NCBI GenBank assembly: GCA_963925805.1
Contig: CAWUSE010000004.1
Location: 1 to 64,000 of the forward strand
From: UBA10347 sp905182135
Lineage (GTDB): Bacteria > Actinomycetota > Acidimicrobiia > Acidimicrobiales > UBA10347
Length of the DNA: 64,000 nt
Direction: 5' to 3'
A model generated the notes under the pieces. The model was not told where the DNA came from and made no database searches. It saw nothing but the letters and a program-made list of their open reading frames with translations. Position numbers and translations under genes: made by a program. Positions 33,598 to 43,248 of this stretch are shown piece after piece. The stretch's first letter is position 1, and the number at the start of each line of letters is the position of its first letter.

Positions 33598-34518
33598 TCA
33601 GGTTCGAAGATGCGTCGGGTTCTCTTTGGGGTCTTGCTGCACGTCGAAGATGGTTGTGTAGCCGCCTCGGGACCAATCGGGAGCCGCAGGCATAGTTCGA
33701 CCGCCGACGGTTAGAGACCGTGCGGGGTCACCGCCGCCGATGAGCATGCCCGACGCCCTGCCGGTTGCGCCGTTTGCGCCGACACCCAACAGCGGGTAGC
33801 TGTCGTGGGCTGAATAGGTCTGCAAGAGCAGTGGCCGAACTCGACCTGAATTGTTTGGAGTGGAGCCATGCACGCATCCGCAGTTGTGCACGGTGATCGA
33901 TCCGGCTGGACCAGTCAGATACTCGGCTGAGTCCAGGTTGATCTGAGGCAGGTCGGTTGTTCGGATCGACCCGGTCCAGGTGCTGTCGTCGTCGGCGTAC
34001 AAGTTGTACAGCTCGCCGGTATGGCTGCCGGGGACAATGCCCATTGGACCCATCTTGTCGTCGACGTCGTTGAGATAAACACCGATCGTCAGGGGGGTGA
34101 AGTCAGTGTGTGGCCAGTATTGGATGTCTTGATGCCACTCGACTGCTTCACCGCCGCCGGACCACTTGTAGTTGAGTTTTGAGTGGTGATAGCGGGCGGG
34201 CGATCCGAGAAGATCGAGCGCGATCTGTGCTGCTGGGCCTTGCAACGTGAACTCGGCGAAGCTGGGGTGATGCTCGACCGGGCTGGTTAGACGGCGCAGG
34301 CGTGGGTCATCGGCTGTGTGAGCCGGGTCGAGGTCGAGTTTCTTGTTGCTTGCTTTGAGTGTGCGGCTCTCGGCAACGAACTCATCGCTAGCCGTTTGCA
34401 AACGGCGAAGCCACGCATCGCTGACGGCTCCGTCTATCAGCACGTAGCCACGCTCGTGGTACGACTGAACCTGCTCGGGCGTGAGCACCTGTAGTTCGTT
34501 CTTGGTGGTTGCCGTCAT
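33598..34518 (-). CDS. PhyH-family Fe(II)/2-oxoglutarate dioxygenase
   Basis: 306 aa. The iron ligands are His129 and Asp131 (VEWHQDIQYWP) and His217 (CGCVHGST), with the 2-oxoglutarate-binding Arg226 in NNSGRVRP. The N-terminal phrase LTPEQVQSYHERGYVLIDGAV is standard for PhyH proteins. It precedes the HD-domain oxygenase by about 240 bp on the same strand and diverges from a GMC oxidoreductase across a 269-bp region. It may hydroxylate the substrate then attacked by the HD protein. Confidence 0.9.
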   Translation of the reverse strand: MTATTKNELQVLTPEQVQSYHERGYVLIDGAVSDAWLRRLQTASDEFVAESRTLKASNKKLDLDPAHTADDPRLRRLTSPVEHHPSFAEFTLQGPAAQIALDLLGSPARYHHSKLNYKWSGGGEAVEWHQDIQYWPHTDFTPLTIGVYLNDVDDKMGPMGIVPGSHTGELYNLYADDDSTWTGSIRTTDLPQINLDSAEYLTGPAGSITVHNCGCVHGSTPNNSGRVRPLLLQTYSAHDSYPLLGVGANGATGRASGMLIGGGDPARSLTVGGRTMPAAPDWSRGGYTTIFDVQQDPKENPTHLRT

Positions 34519-34787
34519 AGATCAACCTTAGAACACACTCCTCCAGGATTCCTGCGCTGGCGTTCGGGGTCGAGGTGTTGGTTGGGTGCTCGTCAGTGAG
34601 TCCAGCCGCGCCTCGAGCCCCACACAGCCGAAGCTGGTGACGTCGCCCAATGTTGCTTATTGACTGCGTTTGTGGGTCGGCGCAGCGTCGGCGTCGTGGT
34701 CAGCACCGAGACGATCGAAGTGCGGCCGGGATAGCCCCAAAAGGGTTGCGCTGTTCGTTCAGGCTCGAGCATCGCTACGGTACGCAT

Positions 34788-36464
34788 ATGGGACGCAGGA
34801 AGCTCACCGACACGACCTATGACTACGTCATTATTGGTGGCGGGTCGGCTGGCTGTGCGCTGGCCAACCGACTGAGCGCCGATCCAGCGAATCAGGTGCT
34901 CGTGCTCGAGGCCGGGCGCAAGGATTGGAAGTGGGACGTCTTCATCCACATGCCAGCGGCTCTGACCTATCCCATCGGCAGCCGCTTTTATGACTGGAAG
35001 TACGAGAGCGAACCTGAGCCGTACATGAACGGCCGTCGGGTGTCTCACGCACGCGGCAAGGTGCTTGGCGGCAGCAGCAGTATCAACGGCATGATCTTCC
35101 AGCGCGGCAATCCAATGGACTACGACAAGTGGGCTGATGAGCCAGGCATGGAGCACTGGGGCTATGAAGACTGCCTGCCGTACTTCAAGCGCATGGAGAA
35201 CCGGCTGGTTGGCGGCGACGAGTGGCGCGGCGGCGCTGGGCCACTCAAGGTCGAGACCGGGCCGGCCACGAACCCGTTGTTTGGTGCATGGCTCAAAGCA
35301 GGGGCCGAAGCTGGGTTCCATCGCACAGACGATGTGAATGGGTTTCAGCAAGAGGGCTTTGCGGTCTTTGACAAGAACGTGTTGCGTGGCCGTCGCCTGA
35401 GTGCAGCCCGGGCCTATCTACACCCCGTGCTCGACCGACCGAACCTGACTCTGCTTACGTTGGCCCAGGTGAACAAGATCGTGTTCGAAGGAACCCGGGC
35501 CGTCGGCGTCGAGTATCGCCGGGGGAGACGGACCCACACCGTGCGAGGCAACGAGATCATCAGCTGCGGTGGTGCGTTCAACTCGCCGCAACTTCTTCAG
35601 CTGTCAGGCATCGGCGAAGCAGAGCACCTTCGCTCGCTTGGGATCGACGTCGTCGCAGATTTGCCCGGTGTCGGCGAGAATTTGCAAGACCATCTTGAGG
35701 TGTACATCCAGCACGAATGCAAGGAACCTGTTTCCATGCAGCCCTACAACGCAACATGGCGCATGCCATTCATTGGGCTTCAGTGGTTGTTCCGCAGAGG
35801 TCCGGCAGCAACCAATCATTTCGAGGCTGGTGCGTTCCTGCGTAGCAACGATGATGTCGAATACCCGAATCTGATGTTTCACTTCTTGCCCATTGCCATT
35901 CGTTACGACGGCTCCGAGGCAACAAAAGGTCACGGCTATCAGGTGCACGTTGGCCCGATGTACAGCGACGTCCGCGGCACGGTCAAGATCAACAGCACCA
36001 ATCCCCGCAAGCACCCCGCAGTGCGGTTCAACTATCTGTCGACCGGCAATGACCGCAAAGAATGGGTTGAAGCGGTTCGGACCGCCCGCCAGGTCCTTAA
36101 CCAGCCAGCATTCGAAAAGTACAACGGTGGCGAAGTATCTCCGGGCCCTCTAGTCGAGACCGACGAAGAGATTCTCGCATGGGTTGCCACCGATGCTGAG
36201 ACAGCGCTTCATCCGTCGTGCACAGCTCGTATGGGAACCGATGCCATGGCGGTGGTCGACCCGTCGACGTTGCGTGTCCATGGAGTGGAAGGGCTGCGAG
36301 TATGTGATGCGTCGGTCATGCCAAACGTCACCAACGGCAATATCTATGCACCGGTCATGATGATTGCCGAGCGCTGCGCCGACATGATCCTGGGCAAGGA
36401 GCAGCTGCCTGCCGAAGACGTTGATGTCTACCGCGCAGCAAACGCTGGCCGCTTCGCCCCTTGA
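34788..36464 (+). CDS. GMC-family choline/alcohol dehydrogenase
   Basis: 558 aa from the ATG at 34788 (frame open to 34650 but not homologous). FAD-binding motif YDYVIIGGGSAGCALANRLS at residue 9, GMC signature 1 in KVLGGSSSINGMIFQRGNPMDYD, signature 2 in GGAFNSPQLLQLSGIG, and the C-terminal active-site His/Asn segment LHPSCTARMG ... CDASVMPNVTNGNIYAP. This is closest in layout to BetA-type choline dehydrogenases, but the family also oxidises many alcohols. Divergent from the PhyH gene. A hairpin follows the stop. Confidence 0.9.
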   Translation: MGRRKLTDTTYDYVIIGGGSAGCALANRLSADPANQVLVLEAGRKDWKWDVFIHMPAALTYPIGSRFYDWKYESEPEPYMNGRRVSHARGKVLGGSSSINGMIFQRGNPMDYDKWADEPGMEHWGYEDCLPYFKRMENRLVGGDEWRGGAGPLKVETGPATNPLFGAWLKAGAEAGFHRTDDVNGFQQEGFAVFDKNVLRGRRLSAARAYLHPVLDRPNLTLLTLAQVNKIVFEGTRAVGVEYRRGRRTHTVRGNEIISCGGAFNSPQLLQLSGIGEAEHLRSLGIDVVADLPGVGENLQDHLEVYIQHECKEPVSMQPYNATWRMPFIGLQWLFRRGPAATNHFEAGAFLRSNDDVEYPNLMFHFLPIAIRYDGSEATKGHGYQVHVGPMYSDVRGTVKINSTNPRKHPAVRFNYLSTGNDRKEWVEAVRTARQVLNQPAFEKYNGGEVSPGPLVETDEEILAWVATDAETALHPSCTARMGTDAMAVVDPSTLRVHGVEGLRVCDASVMPNVTNGNIYAPVMMIAERCADMILGKEQLPAEDVDVYRAANAGRFAP

Positions 36465-36478
36465 GCTTTCTGTGTGGC

Positions 36479-36498
36479 GTCCGGTTCGGAACCGGGAC
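36479..36498 (+). terminator. Hairpin after the GMC oxidoreductase gene
   Basis: GTCCGGTTC (36479-36487) pairs with GAACCGGGAC (36489-36498) with one bulged base, 15 bases after the stop. No T-run follows. Confidence 0.4.
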
Positions 36499-36684
36499 AG
36501 CACAGTGTGGTTGTGTGGCGACGTCGACGTGATGACTTGGTGTTGCGAAGAGGTGTGTGGGTTCGAGTTACACATGGCGGAGAACCGATGCAGGTGTGCC
36601 TGCGATGGGCTACACGGGTTTCGGTCTCTATAGGTAAGGTCCCCGGATGAATTCTCGCCAGGGTCGCGGCGCGACCAGCCACAG

Positions 36685-38073
36685 TTGAAGGGCCAGAAGC
36701 TCGAAGCGGTTCCTCGGCGTAGTTGGCTGGCACTGGCGCTGGCAGCGCTCACCTACACCGTCATCAGCATCACACTCACTGGCACAAACATCGCGTTTCC
36801 TGCCATCACCGATGAGTTTTCTGGCACAAGTCGGTCGACATTGTCATGGGCGCTATCGGGCTATTCGATCGCACTCGCCACCTTCATGGTGCCAGCTGGC
36901 CGGTTATCGGATCGAAGGGGGCGCCGTCGTATGTTCTTCGCTGGTGTTTGGCTCTTCCTGCTTGCCTCAGTTGTCTGCTTCTTAGCGCCGACAGCGGACG
37001 TCTTCGTAGCGGGGAGGATCCTGCAAGGGATCGGTGGTTCGTTGACCGTGCCGACCTCGTTGGCGCTGGTGCTTCCAGCCTTTCCGACGAGTCGGCGGAC
37101 GTCGGCAGTTGCTGCATGGACCGCAAGCGGCACGATTGGTGCGGCGATTGCCCCAAGCTTGTCAGCGGTCATCGTCGAGAATTTGGGCTGGCGTTATGTC
37201 TATCTCATGGCCGTGCCGGTAGCGATTGTGGTGCTACTTGGTGGACGCCGACTGCTGTCTGAATCTGAACCCATTCTGGACGGCAAAAAACTCGATCTCA
37301 TCGGCTTTCCTATGGGGACTATCGCGATTGGGCTCCTCGCCTTCGTGATTGTGCAGAGCCCTCGCCTTGGATGGAGCCACGCCGCAATCGTCATGCCATT
37401 GGTCGGAGTGGTGTGCCTGTTGCCCGTGTTCGTCGTGCGTTCGTTGCGCCATCCCGCTCCCTTGCTCGACTTGCGAGTTTTCTCGGCACGTCCGGTATGG
37501 ACAGTGACTTTGGCGGGACTTGTCTTCTCAATGCTTGGCGCCTCGACCTGGGTTGTGTGGCCGCTGTTCCTGACCGAGGTTTGGGATTATTCGCTTGTGC
37601 AAGCGGGTCTCGCCATCACCCCCGCCCCGATTTGTGCGTCGGGTTTCGGCCTGTTGTCTGGCTACCTCGCTGACCGGTTCGGTCGACGTCCGCTAATTGC
37701 CTTCGGCACACTATTTCCGATTGCTGCGATGTTGACCATGGCCTTGCGGTGGGGAGCAGAGCCGAACTACCTGACCGGTTTCCTTCCGGCTATTTTGCTG
37801 TTCGGCACCGGTTTCGGTCTGACATTCTCATCCCTCAACGCAGCCGCATTGGACGGACAATCCGAGGCAATGTTTGGCGAAGTAAATGCTGGCTTCAATA
37901 CGGTCCGCAATCTTGCATCGGGCTTGGGTGTGGCAGCGGCAGTCGCAATTCTTGGCGATGCCGACAACATTACGTTTGAACGATTCGACCGCTTCTTCTT
38001 CGTGTTCGCCCTGTTCGCAGCAGTCCCGGCGATGGTGATCAATGGCTTCTATCCGCGAAACCAACACACCTGA
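36685..38073 (+). CDS. MFS drug/metabolite exporter (DHA2-like)
   Basis: 462 aa with about 12-14 membrane helices. Motif A is GRLSDRRGRRRMFF near residue 72, motif C region GTIGAAIAPSLSAVI near 150, and a second Rossmann-like LADRFGRRPLIA near 330. The TTG start at 36685 is the first in the frame after an in-frame stop; no good ribosome binding site is seen, so the true start may be slightly downstream. Substrate unknown. Confidence 0.85.
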   Translation: MKGQKLEAVPRRSWLALALAALTYTVISITLTGTNIAFPAITDEFSGTSRSTLSWALSGYSIALATFMVPAGRLSDRRGRRRMFFAGVWLFLLASVVCFLAPTADVFVAGRILQGIGGSLTVPTSLALVLPAFPTSRRTSAVAAWTASGTIGAAIAPSLSAVIVENLGWRYVYLMAVPVAIVVLLGGRRLLSESEPILDGKKLDLIGFPMGTIAIGLLAFVIVQSPRLGWSHAAIVMPLVGVVCLLPVFVVRSLRHPAPLLDLRVFSARPVWTVTLAGLVFSMLGASTWVVWPLFLTEVWDYSLVQAGLAITPAPICASGFGLLSGYLADRFGRRPLIAFGTLFPIAAMLTMALRWGAEPNYLTGFLPAILLFGTGFGLTFSSLNAAALDGQSEAMFGEVNAGFNTVRNLASGLGVAAAVAILGDADNITFERFDRFFFVFALFAAVPAMVINGFYPRNQHT

Positions 38074-38306
38074 ACAGGCACGATCGCGCCAGGATTCGAT
38101 CGACGAACGGACCGTACTCAACTCGCTGTAGCACCGGTCGATGTCGAAGCGAACTTGACGCCCGCCGGCGGAAGTCAAGTTCTGAAAGTACGGCTTTTCA
38201 GTTCGCCACAGAACTGGTGAAACTTGGGTGCCCGTAGCTGCGGTTGCCAGGGAATTGGACACAGCGATCTAGTCTCGGCGTATCCGTTCCTAGAGGTGCA
38301 GCGACC

Positions 38307-39395
38307 ATGAGTGACAGCTTGATTCCGAAGAGTGTGAACATCTTCGATGACACGATGCGTGAAGGTTTGCAGATCGAGAGCGCCGATATATCGATCGACG
38401 ACAAGCTACGGCTGCTCGATGCGATCGGTGAGACCGGCGCCAAGGTGATTTCGATCGGGTCGTTCGCCCATCCCAAGTGGACTCCGTCGATGGCCAACAT
38501 CGACGAGCTCGCCGAGCGGTTTGAACCGAAGCCGGGGATCCGATACACCGCTGCGATCTTCAACCAGAAAGGCTTTGAACGCGCCGATCGTTTCTATCCG
38601 AAGCTCGACGTGCGTACGCGCCAGTTCGGACTCCACGTCGAGATCTGCGATTCGTTCGCTCGCCGAAACTACAACCGCAGCCAAGCTCAGCAGGTCGCGT
38701 CGATGGATTCCACGGTTGAAGCGGCTGTTGCCTCCGGCGCCCAGACCGGTTCGGTCACCCTCGGCAGTCCGTTCGGTTCTAATTTCGAGGGCCCGTTCGA
38801 CTTGGCCCGCCGTCTCGAGATGATCGAGCTGATGGTGAACAAATGGCATGGGGCCGGTATCACCGTCAGCCGCGTTTCATTCTCTGATGCCATGGGTTGG
38901 AACGGGCCACATACGGTCCGCGAAACGATCCTGGCTATTCGTGACAGATGGCCCGAGGTCGAGACATTCCACATGCACCTGCACAACTCGCGGGGTTCGA
39001 CGATTGCCAGCTACTACCAGGCGCTTCAGTTGGGTGTCACCGAGTTCGACACGTCACTTGGCGGCATGGGTGGCTGTCCTTATTGCGGTAATGGCCGGTC
39101 GGCCGGCCACGTACCGACCGAGGATTTCGTAGATCTCTGTCACGAGATGGGCATAGAGACGGGCTACAAACTGGACAAGCTCATTGAAGCGGCCTTGATC
39201 GCGGAAGAGATCGTTGGTCATTCGCTCTGGGGGCACGTCTCCAAGGCTGGCCCTCGGCCACGAGGCGAGCAGCTGTATCCGATCGATATGCCGTTCGTCG
39301 AGTCGCTCGAAGAGGCATCACACTTCCGCAATGGCCCGTCTGTGTACCAGGGTCAGCTCTCTCCGTGGGAGGGAGGCAGCGCCCTCATCGGATAA
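38307..39395 (+). CDS. HMG-CoA lyase-like DRE-TIM metallolyase
   Basis: 362 aa. The motif NIFDDTMREGLQIE (Asp, Arg, Glu of the DRE-TIM fold) lies at the N-terminus, and the metal ligands HMHLHNSRGS near residue 220. A flexible Cys loop GGCPYCGNGRSAGHVPTED near 255 corresponds to the GGCPYA catalytic-Cys loop of HMG-CoA lyases. ATG at 38307 with AGAGG upstream. It could cleave HMG-CoA, citramalyl-CoA or a similar acyl-CoA; no mutase or CoA ligase is adjacent. Confidence 0.87.
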   Translation: MSDSLIPKSVNIFDDTMREGLQIESADISIDDKLRLLDAIGETGAKVISIGSFAHPKWTPSMANIDELAERFEPKPGIRYTAAIFNQKGFERADRFYPKLDVRTRQFGLHVEICDSFARRNYNRSQAQQVASMDSTVEAAVASGAQTGSVTLGSPFGSNFEGPFDLARRLEMIELMVNKWHGAGITVSRVSFSDAMGWNGPHTVRETILAIRDRWPEVETFHMHLHNSRGSTIASYYQALQLGVTEFDTSLGGMGGCPYCGNGRSAGHVPTEDFVDLCHEMGIETGYKLDKLIEAALIAEEIVGHSLWGHVSKAGPRPRGEQLYPIDMPFVESLEEASHFRNGPSVYQGQLSPWEGGSALIG

Positions 39396-39571
39396 CGCCA
39401 GCCGGTTGGGCTAGCGATGTGGCGCCCTGGCCGTGCCAGCTGACGGACAAGGTTTTGTTGAGACAGCAATGATGAATCTTCAGGCGGTTATGACCACAAC
39501 GGTGGCTCTCCGAAGTTGTCATTGCCTTTCGTCTTTGGGTTAGTTTCGAAAGAGAACGTTGGAGGTTCAGC

Positions 39572-40672
39572 ATGCATGTTGGTATGGGAGTGGCTTTTCA
39601 GAATCCTGAGAATGCGTTGAGTGATGCTCGCGTCTGGGATGAGGAAGTAAAGATTGCGCTCGAAGCCGAGTCAGCAGGGTTCGACTCGATCTGGTCTGTT
39701 GAGCACCATTTCACCGACTACACGATGTGTCCTGACCCGCTGCAGTTCTTGACCTACATTGCTGGGCAGACGAGCACGATTCAGCTGGGAACGGGCGTTG
39801 TGGTGCTGCCATGGCATGATCCGATGCGGGTCGCCGAACAGATCACCATGCTCGACAATTTGTCTGGTGGCCGGTTGATTCTTGGTGTCGGTCGCGGGCT
39901 GGCTCGTGTTGAGTACGAAGGCTTCGGTGTCGATATGAACACCAGTCGTCAGAAGCTGGTCGAGATGGCCGAGTGCGTATTGGCCGGTCTTGAGGACGGC
40001 TATTTGGAGTACGACGGCGAGGTCGTGACGCAGCCTCGACGCGACCTTCGCCCAGCGCCCCAACACTCGTTTAAGGGTCGCACCTATGCAGCAGCGGTGT
40101 CGCCAGAGTCGATGCCAATCATGGCCAAGCTTGGTGTTGGGTTGCTCATTATCCCGCAGAAGCCGTGGGATGTCGTCGAGAACGACTTCAAGGTGTACAC
40201 CGAGGTTTACGAAGCGGAGAACGGCATTGCCCCACCCCCGCCGCTGTGCGGCGGATTTTGTTTTGTCGACGAAAGCGCGGATCGTGCCGAAGAGATGGCG
40301 TATCGCTATATCGGCGACTACTACAGCACGGTGCTGAAGCATTACGAGTTCGGTAAGGCAGCACACGACGGGGTTAAGGGATACGAGTTCTACACGAACA
40401 TCACCAAGTACATCGACCGCCACGGCTCAGCTGGGGCGGCCGAAGACTTCGTCAAGCTCATGCCGTGGGGTACTCCCGAGCAGGTCCTCGAGAAACTTGA
40501 GTTCATCAGGGGCAAGGTCGACATGGCCGCTTTCTTCCCCAACTTCGTTTACGCCGGAATGCCGTATGACGAAGGTCGTCGCAACATGAACCTGTTCGTC
40601 GACCAGGTCATGCCTGAGCTCAAGAGTTGGGACGCCCCGCCTATCGGTCTCCAGGCCGTAACCGCTGGTTAG
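39572..40672 (+). CDS. LLM-class oxidoreductase, bacterial luciferase alpha-like
   Basis: 366 aa after a strong GGAGG ribosome binding site. Segments MHVGMGVAFQNP, GFDSIWSVEHHFTDYTMCPDP, VVLPWHDPMRVAEQITMLDNLSGGRLILGVGRG are typical of the luciferase-like monooxygenases with an EHHF motif, which often use FMN. A conserved C-terminal ligand region is not decisive. It stands alone between an HMG-lyase-like gene and a convergent lipoprotein gene. Confidence 0.9.
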   Translation: MHVGMGVAFQNPENALSDARVWDEEVKIALEAESAGFDSIWSVEHHFTDYTMCPDPLQFLTYIAGQTSTIQLGTGVVVLPWHDPMRVAEQITMLDNLSGGRLILGVGRGLARVEYEGFGVDMNTSRQKLVEMAECVLAGLEDGYLEYDGEVVTQPRRDLRPAPQHSFKGRTYAAAVSPESMPIMAKLGVGLLIIPQKPWDVVENDFKVYTEVYEAENGIAPPPPLCGGFCFVDESADRAEEMAYRYIGDYYSTVLKHYEFGKAAHDGVKGYEFYTNITKYIDRHGSAGAAEDFVKLMPWGTPEQVLEKLEFIRGKVDMAAFFPNFVYAGMPYDEGRRNMNLFVDQVMPELKSWDAPPIGLQAVTAG

Positions 40673-40846
40673 CCCCTACAGCGGCGAGATCCTGTTCGAT
40701 CCGTCATTTGGTGACGAGACCATTGCTGCCGTTAGCGTTCTGTGGTGCGCACGTAGCCAGGCTTGCGGGCAACAGCGCTACCGTCAATCGTTGACTTTGG
40801 TCGTCATCAAGGGGGGTTCTGGCCTGTTTGCCTCGGGAACCAGGCT

Positions 40847-41665
40847 CTAACGCTCGCTCAGCATGACGCCCACTCCGCGAGCGTTGACGATGGTGAGGTT
40901 GGCACCGTTGATCGTAAAGGTAGCGCCGCCGGTCGCGAAGAGTTGATGGAATGCTTCGGCGTATCCTGGGTTTGCGCAGTCAGCGGTCGGGGCTCGGTCG
41001 ATGGGGCCGAATTGCATCTCGCCGTCGCCTTTGACGGGGCCACCGGTTGATCCGTCGCTGATTTCGATCGGTGCTGAGAAGTTGGCGCAACCATCGAATC
41101 CGGTCAGGGTCGAGTTCTCATGGAACACGAGGTGACCAGGGACATCGACCGCAAACGAGCTCACTGTTTGGCCATCGATGAAGCCGGTTACCGCCCATAG
41201 GTTCCCGATAATTTCCCGGTCAGGGTTCGCCACAGAGGCGTCCAGCAGCTGGATGGTGACATTGCCCGTCGTCAAGGTGAGGTCGTTGCTATCGAGCTTG
41301 GCCGTGGGTGATGCCAGCAGGGTTGTGGCTACGAAATCGTCCTGTTCATGTCGGCCGGGGTCACAGCCCATCTCGGTCATGAACAGGTTGGTAACCGTCA
41401 GCGTCGATCCCTTGAGTTTGAATGTGCCTCCCATCGAGTTACATCCTGCGCTCGCTCCAATCTGGTTACCGTTGAATCGCAGCACGACGCGGGTGTTGTC
41501 GATGAGCTCCTTTGATTCGCCTCCGATGGTCACCCATGTCGACCAAAATTCTCGACCCTCAAGGGCAGTGGGGATCCCGGCGTCGCTGTCATCATCGGAG
41601 CTGCAACTTGTTGCTAGGAGTGCTAGAAGACAGAGAGCTAAGAACGCGTATACAGAAGTTCGCAT
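40847..41665 (-). CDS. META-domain lipoprotein
   Basis: 272 aa with signal MRTSVYAFLALCLLALLATSC ending in a lipobox Cys, then SSDDDSD. Two META (HslJ-like) domains follow: the first with GNQIGASAGCNSMGGTFKLKG and LFMTEMGCDPGRHEQDDF, the second with LTGFDGCANFSAPIEISDG and DRAPTADCANPGYAEAFHQL. In each, the conserved Cys pair is present. META proteins are surface or periplasmic proteins linked to stress or protein folding; function here unknown. Start at 41665 chosen for the signal peptide. Confidence 0.88.
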   Translation of the reverse strand: MRTSVYAFLALCLLALLATSCSSDDDSDAGIPTALEGREFWSTWVTIGGESKELIDNTRVVLRFNGNQIGASAGCNSMGGTFKLKGSTLTVTNLFMTEMGCDPGRHEQDDFVATTLLASPTAKLDSNDLTLTTGNVTIQLLDASVANPDREIIGNLWAVTGFIDGQTVSSFAVDVPGHLVFHENSTLTGFDGCANFSAPIEISDGSTGGPVKGDGEMQFGPIDRAPTADCANPGYAEAFHQLFATGGATFTINGANLTIVNARGVGVMLSER

Positions 41666-42071
41666 ATCTCTTTGACGTCTCAGCTTTGGCAATGGTTCCT
41701 GCTTCGCCAGAATACTTTTATCGTAGAAGCCGATGGAGCGACAAAAATCGCCCGAGACGTTGCTCGCATCTCGTTTCTGTTGGCGATGATCACCGGAGAT
41801 GTGCATCTGCCGGCAGCGTTTGATCGGTGTGACAGCGTGTCCAACGAGGACACCTCGGTAGTCGACTTTGGGCCGGCTCGTCTCGGCGAGTCCGGGTGGT
41901 CGATCGCGAGCGTTGCCGACACGACTCGGAGCAGCTGAAGCGAAACAAGCGTCTGTGACTGCAATGAAGATTGGTTGGCCGGCCTGGCGCCGCTAGGCGA
42001 ACTGCGTGACAGTTGCTCTGGTGTCAGGGCTTTGCATCTGAGTACGCTCGGCAAGGTTCTGGTGTCGCTGG
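41666..42071. other. Intergenic region without supported genes
   Basis: Lies between the CMD-like gene stop and the META lipoprotein start, both leftward. It must hold the META gene's promoter. A rightward frame of 88 codons is open here, but it lacks a ribosome binding site and protein-like composition. Confidence 0.5.
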
Positions 42072-42893
42072 TTATTCGCGTGCATCGATTTTGGCGAACG
42101 CTTCTTGCATAGCGAGCGTGCCTTCGATGGCTCGCGGAACACCTCCGTAAATCGTCATCTGGACCATGATTTCTTCGACTTCGACTCGGCTCAGTCCATG
42201 ATTCAGGCTTGCCGGTACGTGAAATGCAAGTTCGTCGACACGAGACAGGGCTGTCAGGATGGCGATCACGACAATGCTGCGATCACGTCGGCTTAGCTCG
42301 TCTCGGGACCACACATCGCCGAATGCCCATTGGTAGGCGACCCGGCCGACTTCGCCGAGCCGGTCAACGAACGCACTGAAATCTCCGTCAGGGTCCGGGT
42401 TTGAGCGCCCGGAGGTAAGGGTGCGTCGAACATCGCAAGCAGCGGCTCGTCGCTCGGCGTCGTCTCGGAACGCGCTGGGGGCACGTTCATGGAGTCGGTC
42501 GACCCCATCGATCTGGCAGAAGCGGTCGTCGACGACCCGGCTTGCTTTCATAGCCATGGGGAAGCCGGCGTAGACCGCGACATGTAGCAGGATCTCTTCT
42601 ATTTCGGTCCGTGTCAGTCCGTGATTGAGACCTACGTTGGTATGCAGCGAAAGTTCTTCGTCGCTGCCAATCGCTGCCAGAACGCTGATGACGATCAAGC
42701 TGCGGTCTCGGCGGGAGAATTGTGGACGTGCCCAGACATCGCCCATCACAACATCGATCGCGAAACTTCCAAGGGCCCCGTGGCGTCGTTGCATGGCCAA
42801 CGCTGATCTTTCAGGGTCGTGTTCGCCGGCCATGAAGCCATGCAGAACCTCGAGTGCCGATACTCGACGTTCGGTGTGTGTTTGCTCTTCCAT
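42072..42893 (-). CDS. Tandem carboxymuconolactone decarboxylase (AhpD-like) protein
   Basis: 273 aa with two CMD domains: GDVWARPQFSRRDRSLIVIS ... LSLHTNVGLNHGLTRTEIEE (about 50-100) and GDVWSRDELSRRDRSIVVIA ... LAFHVPASLNHGLSRVEVEE (about 190-250). The CxxC pair of AhpD peroxidase reductases is absent, so a decarboxylase/hydrolase-like role is more likely. ATG at 42893 with AAGGAGA. Single gene, divergent from an APH-type kinase. Confidence 0.88.
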   Translation of the reverse strand: MEEQTHTERRVSALEVLHGFMAGEHDPERSALAMQRRHGALGSFAIDVVMGDVWARPQFSRRDRSLIVISVLAAIGSDEELSLHTNVGLNHGLTRTEIEEILLHVAVYAGFPMAMKASRVVDDRFCQIDGVDRLHERAPSAFRDDAERRAAACDVRRTLTSGRSNPDPDGDFSAFVDRLGEVGRVAYQWAFGDVWSRDELSRRDRSIVVIAILTALSRVDELAFHVPASLNHGLSRVEVEEIMVQMTIYGGVPRAIEGTLAMQEAFAKIDARE

Positions 42894-43248
42894 CGTGTCT
42901 CCTTGTTGAATAAGTCGGTGTCGCCGAGCTACCGAGGCCACAGATTCAGACAGGTAAAGCAGCATTTTCGGCGCCGAGTGGACCACAGCGGACTACCCAG
43001 TGTTTGACGCGACTGTTTCACATCATCGGCGAACAGGATTCGAAACTTCAAAACAGTGCGCGAACGAGAGCCAAAAATCGTCACCTAGCGACCTTCGTGT
43101 GCTCGAGCCCTCGGCCTGGTATTGCAGCGCTTCTGGTGCTGTGACGTTGGGTGAGAAAGCGGGCAAAAATTCTTCAACAATCACGACTGGTGATGTTGTA
43201 CGACGATCAGTTTCGGCGGCGTGTGGTCGGGGTGGCACAATTGTGATC
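42894..43248. other. Divergent intergenic region
   Basis: Separates the leftward CMD gene from the rightward APH-like kinase. The rightward frame is open from 43000, but the part before 43249 shows no resemblance to the kinase family. No repeat or hairpin noticed. Confidence 0.5.
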
